Shown here one piece after another: positions 12,601 to 24,878 of a stretch of 64,000 nt of DNA. The position numbers and the translations under genes are program-made. Position 1 is the first letter of the stretch. Each line of letters starts with the position of its first letter. The notes under the pieces are model-generated. The model was given only the letters and a program-made list of their open reading frames with translations. It was not told the DNA's origin and did not search any database. This stretch comes from Gordionus sp. m RMFG-2023 (taxonomy: Eukaryota; Nematomorpha; Gordioida; Chordodea; Parachordodidae): the NCBI RefSeq assembly GCF_954871325.1, contig NC_088777.1:15105366-15169365 (forward strand), written 5' to 3'.

Positions 12601-13754
12601 CAATTTGTAAACATTACAATACAAATTTCGATTCCACTACAACTAAATTCAATGCTAACACACCCATACTGGCACCGAAAATCGTATTTTATCATAAAAA
12701 AATAATGAAATCGAAAACCCTATATCAATCTGTTGAAAACTTTTCATCTGATCCATCAAATATACATGATACTTATGTTACAAACTCAAATTTTGTTAAA
12801 TGCCCAAATAATCCCGTTTATTTGTCATCAATTAATGATAAAACATCTAATGGTCCAGACAATAAATCATTGTCTTATAATTTTGACAACAAAAAACAAT
12901 TTAAAAAGATATCAAATAAAATTATAATAAGAATTCCAAAGGCAGGAAAGTTAAAATACAATGATGAGATAGGTTCAAAAGGTGCAAGTAATACATCTCC
13001 CAGATCTTCAGAATTATTTGATACATATAGAAATCCACAGGTCTGCTCACTTTTACAAAATTTAAATAGTAGACCTTACAAACCTATCCACAGCATAAAA
13101 GCAAATGAACAATTTATTCATCCATTAAATCATGAACCAAAAAAAAACGATTCAAATCTTATAAGTTATAGTCACATATACTCACATCCTCACTATGATA
13201 AGCTTTCCATTAATAAAACATTAAATACAAATAAGTATAGATTAAGCAAAGACACATTGGAAAATTTCCAAAATCAAAAAGGTTTATGCACATTAGAAGA
13301 CAATTTAAGGTACATAGATTCATCTGGAAGTGGATTTATAACTCCTTCTCCAAAAAGAAAACTAGAAATTGAATGTTCTGACAATATTAATAAATCTGTT
13401 TATAATAATGTGCATAATAATGTTCCCAAAATAAGCTTTGACCAAAAATGGTATAATAATGAAAAAAATTTTAATTTATCTGTTTTCCATCAAAATTTTA
13501 ACTACTTACCTAATCAGGAACAACAAAATGGAATGCATTATATCACAAAAATTAAAAATCAATATACAGATCAATCCCACTTAGAAATAAATCAATATAC
13601 GAATTATCATACAAAACATATTAGTAACATATCTCAAGAAAATTTTAATAATGATATTTTTAACATTTGTGTTAGCTCACAAAACATTTTTCCCACACCT
13701 CCACTTACACCATTTTTAAAAAGACAAATCAAATGTGATTCAATAAAATTATAA
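9603..13754 (+). CDS. Kv1/Shaker: Shaker-type (Kv1) voltage-gated potassium channel, single exon
   Basis: A 1383-residue open frame for a voltage-gated K+ channel alpha subunit, which would assemble as a tetramer in the plasma membrane. Seen in order: T1 tetramerisation domain at about residues 387-480, S1 ~544-566, S2 ~632-652, S3 ~664-685, S4 ~698-716 with regularly spaced charges R701, R704, R707, R710, K713 and R716, S5 ~735-756, pore helix, selectivity filter TTVGYGD at 780-786, and S6 with the PVP hinge at 812-814. The T1-to-S6 core is close to Shaker/Kv1 as known in insects. The start is fixed by an in-frame TAA at 9597-9599, two codons upstream. Odd points: about 386 residues precede T1 (Drosophila Shaker has roughly 100) and about 555 follow S6; both tails are Asn/Ser/Lys-rich and low in complexity. 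The C terminus (CDSIKL) lacks the usual Kv1 PDZ-binding ending. No intron is needed. Family assignment is very sure; ball-type inactivation cannot be judged. Confidence 0.97.
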   Translation: MEFAMAGIEGASKIPPPKDISGSKYHGINFGPRTSHLLHVRPLNDRKLSGDTILNGISAYTTTKKRASNCNAEKGEKRQNNRKKSSVVAITSVPTLTKCNSALESSITRNTNASISNIEVKIVNKQMVDYKLFPSMTDMSPQQTSSFFSRVKFGRFFPLNVFPQLWHHKKQSMLVKDDRTFESVLAEIEEDERGKFEREYYLQNSTDFKALGKNEFLIRPSGSTSTNLYPSDQYLVDYEVVDLGRHSQVSNTLGMKGGHNIEFSRIESFEDLCDNYIKQEKNDNYYPQSRGHDRKPEVTQKHLQGGNVSTFTRAYNYDINRNEELFKTEDSVIISNMNINTSKQKANGDIKLIIVDDANSKERLSKNPNKGKPKGYKRLRNVANEKVTINISGLKFETYARTLCRFPDTLLGNPNKRCQYYDAIKNEYFFDRNRTCFEAILYYYQSRGKRLRRPITAPLEVFTEELRFYEMGEDAMSTFRHEEGFASEDEEESFIDNVDDEDTLLEEKIGLSRAWWDSCRKGYHNSRKKLWLLFEYPESSTGAKVIAIISVVIILVSIIIFCLETLPEFKHYKVIEKPLVVKGNNGSLSSEIYRKRDVYFNAMSYENNANESSVKMVKVITEDEVPKFNEPFFIIETACIIWFSFELLIRFYSCPTKLKFFKNVMNVFDLVSIIPYFITLGTALVNETKSNNQAMSLAILRVIRLVRVFRIFKLSRHSKGLQILGQTLRASMRELGLLMFFLFIGVVLFSSAVYFAEQDSQNSHFKSIPDAFWWAVVTMTTVGYGDMRPVSFWGKVVGSLCAIAGVLTIALPVPVIVSNFNYFYHREVETGALSNLDCCDDTQDNDNFSEGSEEGNGYSEGLGRSKNKRNKWKIGGDKEDDKESELDNDLNEGIDIKLVDDPMVLNVSKSKVSYLQDFAREKGQNNQFYQPNEYSITANMPNYFYPGLYYKNRDSYQGNNDNFEYNYSPKTNHIDGTINVDPLSISIKESLHHDQLYSFPICKHYNTNFDSTTTKFNANTPILAPKIVFYHKKIMKSKTLYQSVENFSSDPSNIHDTYVTNSNFVKCPNNPVYLSSINDKTSNGPDNKSLSYNFDNKKQFKKISNKIIIRIPKAGKLKYNDEIGSKGASNTSPRSSELFDTYRNPQVCSLLQNLNSRPYKPIHSIKANEQFIHPLNHEPKKNDSNLISYSHIYSHPHYDKLSINKTLNTNKYRLSKDTLENFQNQKGLCTLEDNLRYIDSSGSGFITPSPKRKLEIECSDNINKSVYNNVHNNVPKISFDQKWYNNEKNFNLSVFHQNFNYLPNQEQQNGMHYITKIKNQYTDQSHLEINQYTNYHTKHISNISQENFNNDIFNICVSSQNIFPTPPLTPFLKRQIKCDSIKL

Positions 13755-14155
13755 TATATTCAAATGGATATGATTTGTGTATTTCTCATTTTATTTTTTT
13801 TATAAATTTTAACTTGGATAAAATAAATTTTGTCTGACAATAATTCCATTAAAATATGAGATCAAGATTAAAATAATTTCATATTAATTTGAGGTTTTAA
13901 TAATACAATTCTTTTTGTTAACATAATAATAAATTTAATAGGCAAAATTAGCGTAATTAAATATGATCACATTATAAAATAAAATAAATTTCACAATTTA
14001 AGACTGAATATTTAAATTTATTGATGTTATATATTTATTATATACAAAATATAACTTTGAAACAAGTCAGATATACCACAATTTGAAAAATTTAATAACT
14101 ATTTTATATAATTTTCATAAGAATATGCTAAACAATAAATATATAAATGAATTTA
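13755..14155. other. Kv1-TOM7 convergent intergenic region
   Basis: 400 bp of plain AT-rich DNA forming both 3' ends; no other feature seen. Confidence 0.6.
13822..13827 (+). terminator. Candidate polyadenylation signal of Kv1
   Basis: AATAAA lies 68 bases after the Kv1 stop codon. In such AT-rich DNA this hexamer is common by chance, so position is the main support. Confidence 0.35.
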
Positions 14156-14214
14156 TTATATAAAATACTTAAAGAAAGTAAATGGCATGCCTGGATCTGC
14201 TCCTTGACGAAAGC
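14156..14214 (-). CDS. TOMM7: TOM7 exon 2
   Basis: 59 bp after the acceptor TATTAG. Two bases complete the split glycine codon, followed by 18 further codons and TAA. It encodes the conserved GADPGMP motif. Confidence 0.85.
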
Positions 14215-14419
14215 CTAATATATTAAATCAAAAAAATAACAGCTATTATGTTTATAACATACCAAGATATACCACATAAGGAATGAACCCCCATTGGAAG
14301 GATAATCTAAGCAAAGAGCTCATTAAAGATAGTTTTTGCCTAAAGGGCGATAATTTTTTGCTTTTTTGGCTTGATTCCTTCTCATCGAGCATAAATAAAT
14401 CTGCTGGAAAGTCAGACAT
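14156..14419 (-). CDS. TOMM7: Mitochondrial import receptor subunit TOM7 (two exons)
   Basis: Small tail-anchored subunit of the TOM translocase in the mitochondrial outer membrane; TOM7 modulates assembly of the TOM complex. Exon 1 is 14263-14419 (ATG at 14419) and exon 2 is 14156-14214 (TAA at 14158-14156), joined across a 48-bp GT-AG intron (14215-14262) in phase 1. The predicted protein is about 71 residues. It carries the family signature: WGFIPYVVYLG in exon 1, then GFRQGADPGMP across and after the junction, matching the WGFIP..IYLG...GADPGMPEP core of animal TOM7. The cytosolic N terminus is longer than in the human protein (55 aa) and Ser/Lys-rich. The last residues (FTFFKYFI) replace the usual LSLLWG end. 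The gene is convergent with Kv1, 400 bp away. Identification rests on motif, order and clean splice sites. Confidence 0.88.
14263..14419 (-). CDS. TOMM7: TOM7 exon 1
   Basis: 157 bp, 52 codons plus one base. It runs from ATG to the donor G|GTATGT and encodes the cytosolic segment and most of the transmembrane helix. Confidence 0.85.
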
Positions 14420-14767
14420 TTACTATTTTTTGTGAATGAATTAACTTAATAGACCTTATATATGTTAGTTACTAACACATAGTCGTTCTGAACTGAATAA
14501 CACACGTAAAATTATAATTGAAATTGATTATATAATTTTAAGTGTGTGCTCGTTAATATAATAGATTATGTAAATAGTGGAAGTCGTATTTTAGAGTGGT
14601 ATTGACGAGTGATGTAAAGAAAATCTGAGGTAAGACAATTTGTTTTCATAATATTTATTGATATCTAATCAGAATGGAGTTCTTGGTTGAAACTCTCCTA
14701 TGAAAAATATGATATAAAGAAATTGACTTTTTTAATATTCCTTTTTAATTTTAAATTGTTAACTTCC

Positions 14768-17426
14768 CAGGCGCGTACACAGCGGGGGAGGGGGGGGCAG
14801 GAAAACAAATCCACCCCCCCCAAGCCAAAAAATGCAGATGCCGAATATATTTTTCAAAAATATTATTGTTTATATTAATTTATATTTGTGGTAAGTGTTG
14901 CATGATGAATTAAAAACCATTCATTTATTTGGGTTATCTGTATCTAAGAGAGAGGGCATTTGTTTTATAATACTCTTCTACTGATCCTATATTAATGTTT
15001 TAACGATGAGCTTGCCTTGCTGTAAGTCGAAGGAGGCAAATATTAAGCACGTATAACTCTACTTTTGACTCAACAATAACATATAAAATATGAAATTCTT
15101 CATCAACATTAGCCCTAATTTCCTTTAGTTCTAATAAAATGCTCTCCGCTATTCTCATCTTCTTAATCAAGTCAATGTCATGTTTTTGAAAATTATTACA
15201 TATAGTTTTATAATTATATAATACATTCTAATGAGAAAAAAAATTTGGAATGTGCATTTAATCCAACCTCTGAGGAAATATTTCTTTCAGGCCATTGTGA
15301 TATTTCAGTAATAGCAAATAATCGGCTCTTCTAACTCCATAAAAGAGGTAATTGCTTGATGGCGAAGACTCTATCTCGTTGGACAAGCTTGCAATTTCTT
15401 CTCCCTGTTGGACAAAGAGTTTCAGAAATAATAATTATTTGACTAGAAATTTGAAAATGGTAGATAAATATTACGCCACTAAAAATTTGAAAATAATAAG
15501 TAAATATTAGGCCAGAAAACTTGAAATCGAAATTAATTGATAAAATAACTTAGATGAATGTGATAAATAAATGTAATTAAATATTTAACCCCCCCCCCCC
15601 TAAGCCAAAAAATGCAGATGCCGGATATATTTTTCAAAAATATTATTGTTTATATTAATTTATATTTGTTAATATTAATTCCTATCTCATATTAAATATT
15701 TAATTACATTTATTTATCACATTCATCTAAGTTATTTTATCAATTAATTTCGATTTCAAGTTTTCTGGCCTAATATTTACTTATTATTTTCAAATTTTTA
15801 GTGGCGTAATATTTATCTACCATTTTCAAATTTCTAGTCAAATAATTATTATTTCTGAAACTCCTTGTCCAACAGGGAGAAGAAATTGCAAGCTTGTCCA
15901 ACGAGATAGAGTCTTCGCTATCAAGCAATAACCTCTTTTATGGAGTTAGAAGAGCCGATTATTTGCTATTACTGAAATATCACAATGGCCTGAAAGAAAT
16001 ATTTCCTCAGAGGCAAGAAAATTATTGGATTAAATGCTCATTCCAAATTTTTTTTCTCATTAGAATGTATTATATAATTATAAAACTATATGTAATACTT
16101 TTCAAAAACATGACATTGACTTGATTAAGAAGATGAGAATAGAGGAGAGTATTTTATTAGAACTCAAGGAAATTAGGGCTAATGTTTATGAAGAATTTCA
16201 TATTTTATATGTTATTGTTGAGTCAAAAGTAGAGTTATACGTGTTTAATATTTGCCTCCTTCGACTTACAGCAAGGCAAGCTCATCGTTAAAACATTAAT
16301 ATAGGATCAGTAGAAGAGTATTATAAAACAAATGCCCTCTCTCTTAGATACAGATAACCCAAATAAATGAATGGTTTTTAATTCATCATGCAACACTTAC
16401 CAATCTGCAGATAATACTTCCACAAAAGCCTTACCATTTTCAGATGGTGACAGAAAAAAAAATATTTGTTAGATTTTTATCATGAAGATGTTAAAGTATC
16501 TTATGATGCCCTATTAGCTGTATAACTATGTTTATAAAATTAACTATGGTTGATATAGCCCTAAAAAATTCTATGGATGCTTAGCATTTGTAACATTTAA
16601 ATTATATTCCCAATGTATTAAAAGGGTTTGTATATATTAGAACTCTTCCCATTAGTAAACTAATGAGAGAACATCCTCTTTTTTAAGATGAAAAACAGAG
16701 CCTTGCAGAGGTACCATTTGTAGGGCACGACCCGGATTTTTTTAAAAATTTTTTAAGGCCCAGCTCGGGTTTTTTTTAAAAAAATTTCAGGCCTGTCCCG
16801 GCTTTTTTTTAAATAAAATTTTCAGGCCCGGCCCGGATTTTTTTAAAATAAATTATATTTCGATTTGATTTTTATAGCTAATAATGACGATTTCAAATTT
16901 AGGCTGTTTTAAAATATACAACCCGGCCCGGATATTTTTTTAAAAAAAATTTAGCTCAATCCCAACGAAGAATTGGATTTTACATATAAATATATAACAT
17001 ACAAAATACAATTATTCCTAAGAAACTTTTAGTGTATTAATTTATATTTCCAACATTTAAATTTTTTATGTATATAAATTTTAAAGGCTAAAAAAATTCA
17101 AATTTCTATTTTGGGTCATTTAAGTGTTTCATTTATAGTTTTATATTCACTTTATATTTTATAATTCACATTTATTTTATAGTTTTTCTTTACCGCCCCA
17201 GTTGTATTCGTTTAATATTTTTTTTAATTCACATTTATTTTATAGTTTTTTTATATGACGGTTTATACATATAAATTTTTATAATTCACATTAATTTAAA
17301 ATTGTGTATTAGAAATAGTTATTAGTTCTAATAAATTTATGCTTGATATTTTTAAAAAACAATAATATTTCTTAAAAAATTTTATTATCCCCCCCCCCCC
17401 AGACCAAATTCCTGCGTACGTGCCTG
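14768..17426. mobile_element. hAT-type element (CAGGCGCGTAC ends) with perfect 8-bp TSD and giant internal inverted repeat
   Basis: The ends CAGGCGCGTACACAG and, inverted, CAGGCACGTACGCAG lead into G/C homopolymers. Identical flanking TAACTTCC lies at 14760-14767 and 17427-17434. Inside, 14890-15588 and 15692-16401 are inverted copies separated by about 100 bp, and the sequence beside each C-run (GCCAAAAAATGCAGATGCCG) is directly repeated at 14824 and 15604. A family C-like GGCCCGG block sits at 16720-16960. There is no complete transposase; the short frame at 15894-16124 lies in one arm. Confidence 0.8.
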
Positions 17427-17628
17427 TAACTTCCTAAACTTCTATTTTTAATAAATCATTCAGATATTTCTTCATTTATAAGATTGACTTTCTCCAGTGT
17501 ATTTAGTATTCATTTTATTCAATGACATCTAATACTTAGCAAACTATTTATTTATTAAGAAATATTTTGAAGCATAGTTGTATAAATAAGTTGGTACGCC
17601 ATTTTGTTTCCCATAGAAGAATTTCAAC

Positions 17629-18207
17629 CAGCGTCTACATGACAAGATATTCACTCTATGCAAACCCCCCTCAAAAATATACCAATCCACTTAAAATTTT
17701 TCTCCCCACATTATTAATTAGACCTTTTTAAAAAATTAATCCCTTCATAATTTAAAAAAAAGGAACTTAAATGATTACTGTTCTATTGCCAATTATCAAA
17801 ATATTGTGATTGTAAGAGTTATTTTTTTTAACAAGATTAATTAAAAACTCACTCGTTTACAATTAATGCATTATTATAGCATCTTGTTTGGCACGAATGC
17901 AGTTTACTGATAGAATTTTTAGCCCTTTTAAATTACATTAAAAATTAGCAAAAAATAATCTAGAAATAGTTTTATTTTGAAAATGCTGTTTATGAATATG
18001 TGCCATATATGATTTGGTTGATATTTAGTAAATAAAAGTATTGATTTTTACAGCAATACATTTTGCCCTATTTTATCTAAAAATTAAATAAATAACCCCC
18101 CATTAAATTTATCCTGCCCCTAGCCTACCTCAAATAAATCCTACCTCCTACTCCCCTCAAAAATTTTTAGATGCAAACTGTACCTATCCTTGTTCATATA
18201 GACGCTG
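17629..18207. mobile_element. Family F hAT-like element (CAGCGTCTACATGA ends), no clear TSD
   Basis: It starts CAGCGTCTACATGA and ends TCATATAGACGCTG, and is homologous throughout to 28505-29050. The interior + strand is C-rich (CCCCTC runs). The flanking 8-mers match only weakly. Confidence 0.6.
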
Positions 18208-18241
18208 TTTTTAATTTTGTTAGAGTAGCAACGGTAGATAC

Positions 18242-18323
18242 CGGTCTTCAGTATCGTCACTAGGTGTAGACGTGCAGGGACAAGGTAGATAATTAATAAC
18301 ACGGCTACCTTCTTTGTTAGCTA
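18242..18323 (-). CDS. Candidate internal exon of an unidentified minus-strand gene
   Basis: 82 bp with acceptor AACTAATTTTAG and donor CG|GTATCT, GC-richer than its surroundings. The frame reads ANKEGSRVINYLPCPC followed by TSTPSDDTEDR; without the donor it ends YLPLLL and TAA at 18222-18220. I do not recognise the protein and found no partner exon. Confidence 0.28.
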
Positions 18324-20173
18324 CTAAAATTAGTTACCTTTATAAAAATTCCAATAATTATTTCAGAATGTATATTTCAATTATTTTTAAAAAAATTTAT
18401 TTATTCAATTCTTCACAGAAAGAACATTCCTGTATTTATTTATTCACATTAGAATCGAAATGATAAAATCTTATGTATAATCATAAATATATAAATGTTT
18501 TCATCATCTTTAATCTCAACATTGTAAAAATCACGTTAAAAATATGATAACATCACGTGTTCTACATATTTTTTTATGATATACAAATGAGGATTATTAA
18601 AATAATAATATTGATTATATAACAAACTTTTCGAGATCATCAATATCATATCTCTTAATATATAAAAGAGTTCCATTTAAAACCACTCTTCATAGAATGC
18701 AAAACCTCTATGTTGGGATTCTTTAGACTAGAAAAGGATATTTTTGGTGAAATATGATTGTTCTTTTCTAGATAAAAACTGAGACATCTTCTCCTAAAAG
18801 CAAATCATAAAATATAGATTAAAATCATACATAGTTAAGTTAATATTTTATTATGTAAATCTTATCTATTATACGAAATTTTAATAAAGATTTAATTTAC
18901 GAATATGAAAAAAATATATAAATAGGTACAATATTTTATTTATTAGCCCTTATATGTGACATAATTTTTAAAGTAGCTATTAAAATAGCTCATCTGCATT
19001 TAAATATTTCCATTTAGATGCTCTATCTTGGAGTTGTCTTTACCATTTACATAAACCTAAATAGCTTCTTTCCTATTGGGTTGCTTGGAGGAAACTATAT
19101 AAATGAAACAACCTACTATTTAGAAATAAGAGGAACGAGGACGATAAAATAAAATTTTATAATAAATGCTTTAAGACAATTTTTATTGTAAGGTTTGAAA
19201 TTCCGAAGTATAATCGTAATTTTTACCCAATAGATATGAATATTTAATGTGCTTCCTGTCAAAATGATCATAGAGTATCTGTATAATTGAAGTTAATGTC
19301 GGGTTGTTTAAATGATATAATTGTTAGTTAAATTATGAGAAACGGTAATAAATATAAGCTCGAGCAAAGGCCAGTGTGTGCCGTAAAACGGTATAATTTA
19401 AAAAAGAGGAGGATTAATAATAAAAAAATTAATTTATTCTTTGATTTCCCTTTATATTCATTTACAAGGCTTAAATTTTGCGGCTGGGGGGAGGGGGTTA
19501 TATAAAATAAGCAAGGATGGGCCGGGTTGAACATGTCGAAAGATCAACCAGGTTGGACAAAAAACAGGACCGAGCTCGAAAATAAAAATTCTGAAGAAAT
19601 CGTCATCAACCCAATCTTATAATTGCATGAATAAACAAAATTCTAATTAGCAAGAAAAATAAACAGTTCATATTATTTTGTTAACACAAAATAATAAAAA
19701 ATTTAATCCTAAAACTTTCATAACTTTATTGAAACATAAATAAGCCATTTTTTTAATAGAAAAATAATTCAAAAATTAGGGGTTCCCTAAAATTTTAAAA
19801 CGTTTGGAATTTTTAAAAGATGTTATATTCGCAAGCTAAAATCTAATTTATTTGCGTTTATTCGTACATATTTTTGCTAAGATGTAGGATAAATCTTCTT
19901 TTTTTAAAAAAAAGGAGGTAAAATTGTCTTGTATATTAAATTTTTGATACATATAAAATATAGATTAAATAAATATAGAATTGAATTGAATTAAATAAAA
20001 TATTAAAAATATAGAATTATATTATATATATACTATCAAAATTTACCAACTATATTTATATTTATTTTAAATGAGAGATACAAATTGGTATACAGAAATT
20101 TAACTTTAAAAATAAAATATATTACTCAAATTAGCATATTCATTACAATTATTTTATTTAAAAAAGGTTGACT
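18324..20173. other. Gene-free AT-rich stretch
   Basis: Contains a dispersed repeat copy (about 19140-19600, related to 21170-21530 and inverted at 43000-43640). A 43-codon + frame with ATG at 19019 is open but unlike any known protein. Otherwise low-complexity. Confidence 0.45.
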
Positions 20174-21900
20174 AGTGCTGTAAGGTAATTAAAAAATATG
20201 TAGAGAACATATATATTGTTATTTTAAAATTACTTTTATTTATTTTTAAATTTTATAAATTATTAGCCGAGTTTTTAATTTTATAAATTATTAGCCGAGT
20301 TTTTAATTCACATCAAACTATCAAATTCCTTCATTTTTATTTTAAATTTTCAGTCAATATTGTTTATCTAATTAATATTAAATCTATCAATATATGCAAA
20401 TTTATTCTACTAATCTTATAATTTATTTTACAAAGATTATTATGCCTTGTAGATTTTCTTCAGATAAATATATGTAAAGCCTGCTTTGGCTCCAATATGA
20501 AACATTTTTTACATCAATAAAGAAAACTAAGGGTACAAAGTATTCACTTTCTAAGTTTAAATTGTGTCCCAACTCAAATATTTTAACCTCAATTGTGGAA
20601 TAAACAAGTTAAGGAAAAATGGAATATTTCATTAAACTGGTTATAACAAGATGGAACTCTTTCTATATCTCCGTGAAATTAATATAGCCTTATCAAGGAA
20701 AATGGCAACAAATTTGACTAATATTGTGATAAATTCAAATTACAGAAATTTTTAGATAAGTCATTCATAGATAAATATATATGATTTTATGGGCTATGGA
20801 ATCTGTCTTAGGTTTTCGATTTTAGAGAGAGAAGAAAAAATGCATTTGGGTGATCTCACTCCCACGATAACTATTTTAATATTAAAAAAATGAGTTTAAA
20901 TAATTTCATGTTGTAAGACACTTATTAATGCAATGAGACAAAGATAAAAGTTATACAGTTGAAGTTATTGTTCACAATTTATATTTCAATAATATTTTAT
21001 TTCAATTGAATATATATTCTCAGCAACAATTTACCCGCTATTTAAATAAGATTGACCCTGGTAAAACTAGATATCAGCGAAGGAGGGGAACTTGAACTTA
21101 TTTCCTGTTAGAATTGGCAAATAAAAAGTAGACTTGATTCCTTTAAGAAACAACACATACATTTGAACGGCAAATTCTAATAGATATACTTTGTCGTAGA
21201 TAGAAGGGGATCGCCTGTATATTATCTAATATTTTGCTCAATAAATTTGAATATTTAGGAGTCTGCGATCAAAATGAGCCAAGAGTATCTGATACGATTG
21301 TAATGAATGATGTGAGATTGATTAAATTATTTATTGTTAGTTTTGCTACTTTCAATTAGAAAAAGGAAGTTGTGAACGGTAATAAGAATAAGCAACTTAT
21401 TGAGGCCGTTGTGGGCGATAAAACACTTGTAATTTAAAAAGTGATGAGTTAAAAATAAAATTCATTCATTCGCTTTCTCATATCTTTGATTTCCCTTTGA
21501 AATTATTTACAAGACCCTAATTATGGCTATTTAAATTGGATGGACTCTGGATAAAATTATAGGTCAACTAAGGTAGAAAGCTTGAACCTATTTCTAGTTT
21601 GAGAAAATATCTTGGCAAAGAAAAAGCAGACTTTGATTTCTTTAACAAACAATACATTTACCAGATTATTTCCTGGTAAAGATAAAAAGAAATTTGATTA
21701 GGATCTGAATGAATATTCTTTTGAAGAAGATCTATTAAGCTTTAATAAATTTACTCTTAATTTTAAAGAAATTTTTTATTTATTAAATATAATACAACCA
21801 TCCCATCCTCTACGCCAGTTGAACGTGTGTTTAGCTCGGCGAAAGATGTGTTAAGCACTCTCTTGTTTATCTGAACAAAATTTTGTTATATTCGTTTGAA
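20174..21900 (+). pseudogene. Decayed family H hAT transposon with BED-finger and dimerisation-domain remnants
   Basis: The left end TAGTGCTGTAAGGTAA matches the family H terminus at 48474. At about 20550-20590 the frame KLCPNSNILTSIVE matches the BED-type finger of 48850. At 21795-21870 TPVERVFSSAKDVLST is the conserved hAT C-terminal dimerisation motif. Many stops and frameshifts separate them, and other repeats interrupt it. Confidence 0.65.
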
Positions 21901-21910
21901 GCGTTTCCAG

Positions 21911-23177
21911 CAGGATTGTGTATTTGACCGGTCAAATAAGATTCAGTCAATTGACCGCCGGTCAAATATGGTCAAATTCAAATAAATGTTTTTTAAGACA
22001 ATATTAATTCTATTTTAGTAAAAAAAATGTACGTATATTAAATTACATTTTTCTAAATTCTATAATTAATGTTTCACTCTCCATGGCAGAGCCTTGTTAT
22101 AATTTATATTCAATCTTATCATTTTTTTAAACATTTTTTATCAATCTTAGGTTATGATATACCCCTACCAATCTTCTGGTTGTCGAGATCTTCAATCGGA
22201 TTTCTTAGACATTTCTCTTAATATTCAAGGTGCACAATGCCCATTCCAACAACTTGAGCCCGAAATCGGATTGTTTTTTATGAAAGTTACTGGTTTCCAC
22301 ATATTTTGGCTATTAAATGTACCGCCGCTTTTATTTCTGAAATTTATGATATCACTTAAAATATTTTAATGATCATTACTTTATAAAACGACTAATTTTT
22401 GTATTATGTCATATGCTTCATCAAACTCAAATAAGATGCTCCCATATATTGGAGATCCAATAAATAATCAGCAGTGCAGTGTGAGCACATCAATTTGAAT
22501 TGTTTTTTTTAAACGTATCTTTAATATTTTTTCTTTAGGTTGTAAATTATAAAATTATAGACATGATTGTATTATGTGTTTTCTAAATTAAGCATCTCAT
22601 TTTTTACGAGCCAAAGTCAATAAGATAGCTAAATGTTTATGAATATTATAAAATGTTAAATTTTTTGTCCAAAAAATCATATAATATATTATTGGTAATT
22701 TCTCTCGGACAAATATCCAACTTCTTTAACAGCTGCTTTCAGAGCTTTCTTGTATATAGGTATTTGCTCATTACATTTTATTGATGATGCCCATCTTGTT
22801 TGGATAATTGTATATAATATAATATAAATTGGCAATTAGTAATTTTCTCAAACCCTACTTAAGTAAAATTATTATATTTATTCATATATTTAGATCCAAT
22901 CAAATTAATAATGAGAAAAATTCATTTTTTTATAAATCAAATTGGAATTCTAATATTTTATTATGAAAATTTTATATAAAATTATAATTAAATCGATACC
23001 TTTGATATAAATATATTTTAAAATAATTTGCAAATAAATTAGATTGATAAATATGCTGTAAATACAAATTAGTTAATTAAATCAAAATAGTTATTCACCA
23101 ATAACATTTTAGAGTATTTGACCGTATTTGACCAGTTCAAATACTCTTCCTGTCAATTGACCGACTTGCCAACCCTG
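21911..23177. mobile_element. Family A hAT element, second copy
   Basis: It aligns along its length with 61701-62963. Ends are CAGGATTG and CAACCCTG, with TTGACCGG-rich subterminal repeats. Unlike the other copy, the flanking 8-mers (GTTTCCAG and GTTAAAAA) do not form a duplication, so one end may have been rearranged. Confidence 0.7.
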
Positions 23178-23254
23178 GTTAAAAATGACTTAAAGAGATT
23201 GAGAAGGTTAGAAATGTATGTAAAAGATTATAATAGAATAGGTCTAAAACGAAC

Positions 23255-24445
23255 TATCTATTATTCGATTCACGAATACGAATAATTGTGCTATTCGTAT
23301 TATTCGAAATTATTTATTTATAAATATTCTTAATTTTTCGTAAATATTTTATTGTAAATATAATAAAAATGAAGTAATTAAATTTTCCTAGTGGATATCA
23401 TTTCGTTTTGTTTTATTTTATTTCTTATTATCAAATCATACATAATTTATATTTTCTGATAAAGTTATGGAAAGGGAAACGTCCCAACAAAGTAAACCAA
23501 AATATAATTATTTTATTTTATGGTTTCTTTTTAATCATTTTTGGTGTTATAAACAAGTCGTTAATCGAACATTTAACTCATTAGATCTCAATATTATAAA
23601 CGCTATCAACGCTATCAGTGAGATTGAGAAAATAGAAAATAATTATAACTTAATAAATATTCATACTATAATATCAACAATATTAGATCCTAAACTAAAA
23701 ATGGAAACAATTACCAACATCATATAACATAATACAACAACTCTATTAGAAAAATTTAAGGGTGTATATAATGAATACAAAGTGAATATAATTTCAATAT
23801 AACATCAGTTAGCGCAATAGTACAGTCGAACATGGATAGAATTTTCAAACAAAACATAGCATCAATATGTGAGGTGGAAACATATCTTAATGAATTAAGA
23901 ATCAGTTCTAATAAAAGTGGAGATTGCATGGGGATCGTTTTCTGTGTTATAGAAAATGGCAACTGATATATTGTCAATTCAGGGATCTTCGGCTTCATGT
24001 GAGCGGTTGTTCTCAATAGGAATGATTATGATAATGAAAAATAGAATTTCTTTGAAGGAGGAAACTATTAGGAAGACTTTATGCTTAAAAAACTGGTTAT
24101 TATCAAATTCTGATCTAGCATAATTATATTTTTTGTGTATTATATTTTGATGTTTATAAAATGAGATTATTGTACATTTTTAGAAAATTTTAATAAATTT
24201 ATTGGATTAAAGAAATAATTTTAATATTTTTTATATGCAATTTTAATTCTAAAAATCGGACATTTTTGGCCAATTTATTTGGATAATGTTATATGAAATT
24301 ATTGGGTTTTATTTCGTTTATTCTGTAAATTTTTATATGCTAATGAAAATTATATATTTTTTATAAGTTTTAGAAAAAAATTTCGAATCGAATCGAATCG
24401 AATATTGGACGAATTGAATCATGATTTTATTGTATAAATACGAAT
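23255..24445 (+). pseudogene. Decayed hAT transposase with ATTCG-rich ends
   Basis: Conserved hAT pieces occur in order but in broken frames: IISTILDPKLKME at about 23667-23705 (the RxLDPRxK motif) and SSASCERLFSIG at about 23977-24012 with KNRISLKEETIRKTLCLKNW to a TAA at 24121. Both flanks are rich in ATTCGAAT repeats (23265-23320, 24380-24445), probably subterminal repeats. A related ATTCG cluster lies at 30620-30690. Confidence 0.65.
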
Positions 24446-24878
24446 TGGCGATCATGAGCGTTAATGGCGTTCCACTCAACTTATCCAAGGAAATCGTAAG
24501 CCGAATTTCTTCGGAGGATGGAATGTTAAATAAGAGTGATTATACCTTTCAGTTAAAATTTTATATTAACATTTTTTTATATATCATTTTAATGTGACAT
24601 TTTTTTATTCACTTTGTATTTAAAAATTTAATCGGTGAAAATTTTATATTAGTAACATTTTTTTTATATCATTTTAACGTTACATATTTTTTAATATCAA
24701 TTTGTATTTCACACAATTAGTTATTTTTATTTGATTGTTAAAAAAAAATAAAGAAAAATTGTTTTTAGTGAAAGGGTCAATAAAAAATAAAAATGTAATT
24801 TATATAAAAATAAAATATATTCATCATGATATTATCACTTAATGGAAGATTCTATTCAATTCTTACATGGTGGCCAAG

